Source of the DNA: Artemisia argyi
Taxonomy: Eukaryota > Streptophyta > Magnoliopsida > Asterales > Asteraceae
Assembly: GCA_030686995.1 (NCBI GenBank)
Contig: CM060693.1
Location: forward strand, 114,213,728-114,277,727
Direction of reading: 5' to 3'
Length of the DNA: 64,000 nucleotides
Shown: in pieces, positions 63,221 through 64,000 of the stretch
Numbering within the stretch: position 1 is the first letter of the stretch
Layout: every line of letters begins with the position of its first letter
Notes under the pieces: generated by a model
The model's database searches: none
The model's input: only the letters and a program-made list of their open reading frames with translations
Told to the model about the DNA's origin: nothing
Position numbers and translations under genes: made by a program

Positions 63221-64000
63221 TCATTGGCTATCAATCTTCTTGTTGAGCTTGCTGAGGTACCTACCGAAGCATTTCCACATTCCCTTTGATTGCTTGAACT
63301 CCTCCAACTCGTTTGGTAACCTTGGAAGTTGTTGGAGGTATTCAAAAGGTGGTAGCCTAGAGTTGGGTAAACCGTCATCTTCACTCACGGATGATGATGA
63401 TGATGAGGAAGTAGGAGGATAAGGGCATTTCCCTTGAGCCTTAGCAACTCTCTTATCACTTAATGGAACAAAGATATATGGCACGAGAGATTAGTCTAGG
63501 CGAAGACCTCGAGCGGTAGGAGGAATGGGAGCAAATTGTCTATAGAGACGAGTTAAAAGCATTCCATATGGAAGAGCGGTGGTGCCTTGCACGGGTATTT
63601 CGGACATCCTTTTGGCTATGTAGTAAGCCAAGTTAAAAGGTTGATGCATAGACACGGAGTAGAGCACGTAACAAAGACAAACATTGATATGATCCCTATT
63701 CCCTATGGTGCTAATGACATTGGCTCTAAGGACTTCTTCCAACTTCTTGAATTGAGTCTTAAGCTCGTTGAGTTCTATACCATAAGGGTCCTTATCAACC
63801 TCATTTCCTGAACGAGTTCTCCTATTATCGGAAGTCCTAACAAAGAGATGAACACGAATGACATTCTTGGATACAAGAGGAGTATCATAAGGATGGATGC
63901 GATCAATGACCGAGTCAAGAGTTGTGAGTGAGTGTTTGTCCGAATAGAGTCAAGTGCCATGATTCGGAACACCTAGAACTTGAGAAAAGTCATTAAGAAA
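63221..64000 (-). pseudogene. Transposon-associated ORF (PF20167-like), running off the window
   Basis: One minus frame of about 260 codons, open at the window edge, with in-frame stops near 63954 (TGA) and 63488 (TAA) and a terminal stop at 63221. Motifs: VIDRIHPYDTPLVSKNV, HINVCLCYVLYSVSM, QPFNLAYYIAKRM, LPYGMLLTRLYRQF, then a Ser run and PNELEEFKQSKGMWKCFGRYL. I recall the NLAY...LPYGMLLTRLF pattern from the putative plant transposon protein family found in retroelements. It lies upstream of the 3' LTR, i.e. downstream of where pol would be. Role unknown. Confidence 0.6.

Overview
The window looks like a repeat-rich region of a eudicot plant nuclear genome. An Asteraceae host is my best guess, because the retroelement proteins resemble families I remember as abundant there; this is recall, not a search. 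Nearly everything is transposable elements nested in one another. The only ordinary host genes I can support are a pair of divergently arranged C2-domain genes (SRC2-like) near 25.6-28.7 kb. One is intact (28231-28686, +) and one is frameshifted (25650-26275, -).

Layout. 1-6.3 kb: an old minus-oriented LTR-like sequence, interrupted at 3402-5746 by a foldback element whose arms are opposed minisatellite arrays. 6309-17601: a complete-ended copia element of Sirevirus type (TSD TAAAT) with RT/RNase H and a large broken downstream ORF, but no recognisable gag, protease or integrase. 17.6-20.8 kb: a plus-oriented LTR-like stretch ending in GGGGTGTTACA. 20.8-25.2 kb: remnants of two CACTA transposons, one carrying a decayed Ptta/En/Spm-type protein gene. 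25.6-28.7 kb: the C2 pair. 29.1-30.35 kb: the 3' end of a LINE. 32.1-58.5 kb: one LTR of an older minus-oriented element, split by a 25.6 kb Ty3/gypsy chromovirus (Tekay-like, TSD ATGCG).

The chromovirus spans 32427-57984. Its LTRs are inflated to 10.9 and 8.1 kb by three further insertions of one other long-LTR family, each a TG...CA unit without coding sequence (probable solo LTRs): A 35877-43280 (TSD GGATT), B 39269-43170 inside A in opposite orientation (TSD GGACA), and C 53064-57458 (TSD TTTAC). The uninterrupted partner LTR preserves the empty site for both A and C. A and B together form a near-palindrome of about 7.3 kb. The internal region (43301-49878, minus) has a PBS, a pre-gag ORF, gag, protease, RT, RNase H, integrase and chromodomain. 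It is dead: several nonsense codons, frameshifts, an Asp-to-Asn change in the RT active site, and a gap in the integrase core.

58.85 kb to the window end: the 3' LTR and 3' interior of a second Sirevirus-like element (minus) with multiple polypurine tracts and a transposon-associated ORF running off the window. A 405 bp copia deletion derivative (TSD ATTAT) sits in its LTR. The C2 genes would act in calcium/membrane signalling. The rest is selfish DNA whose interest lies in the insertion order, the inverted structures and the element-specific motifs.
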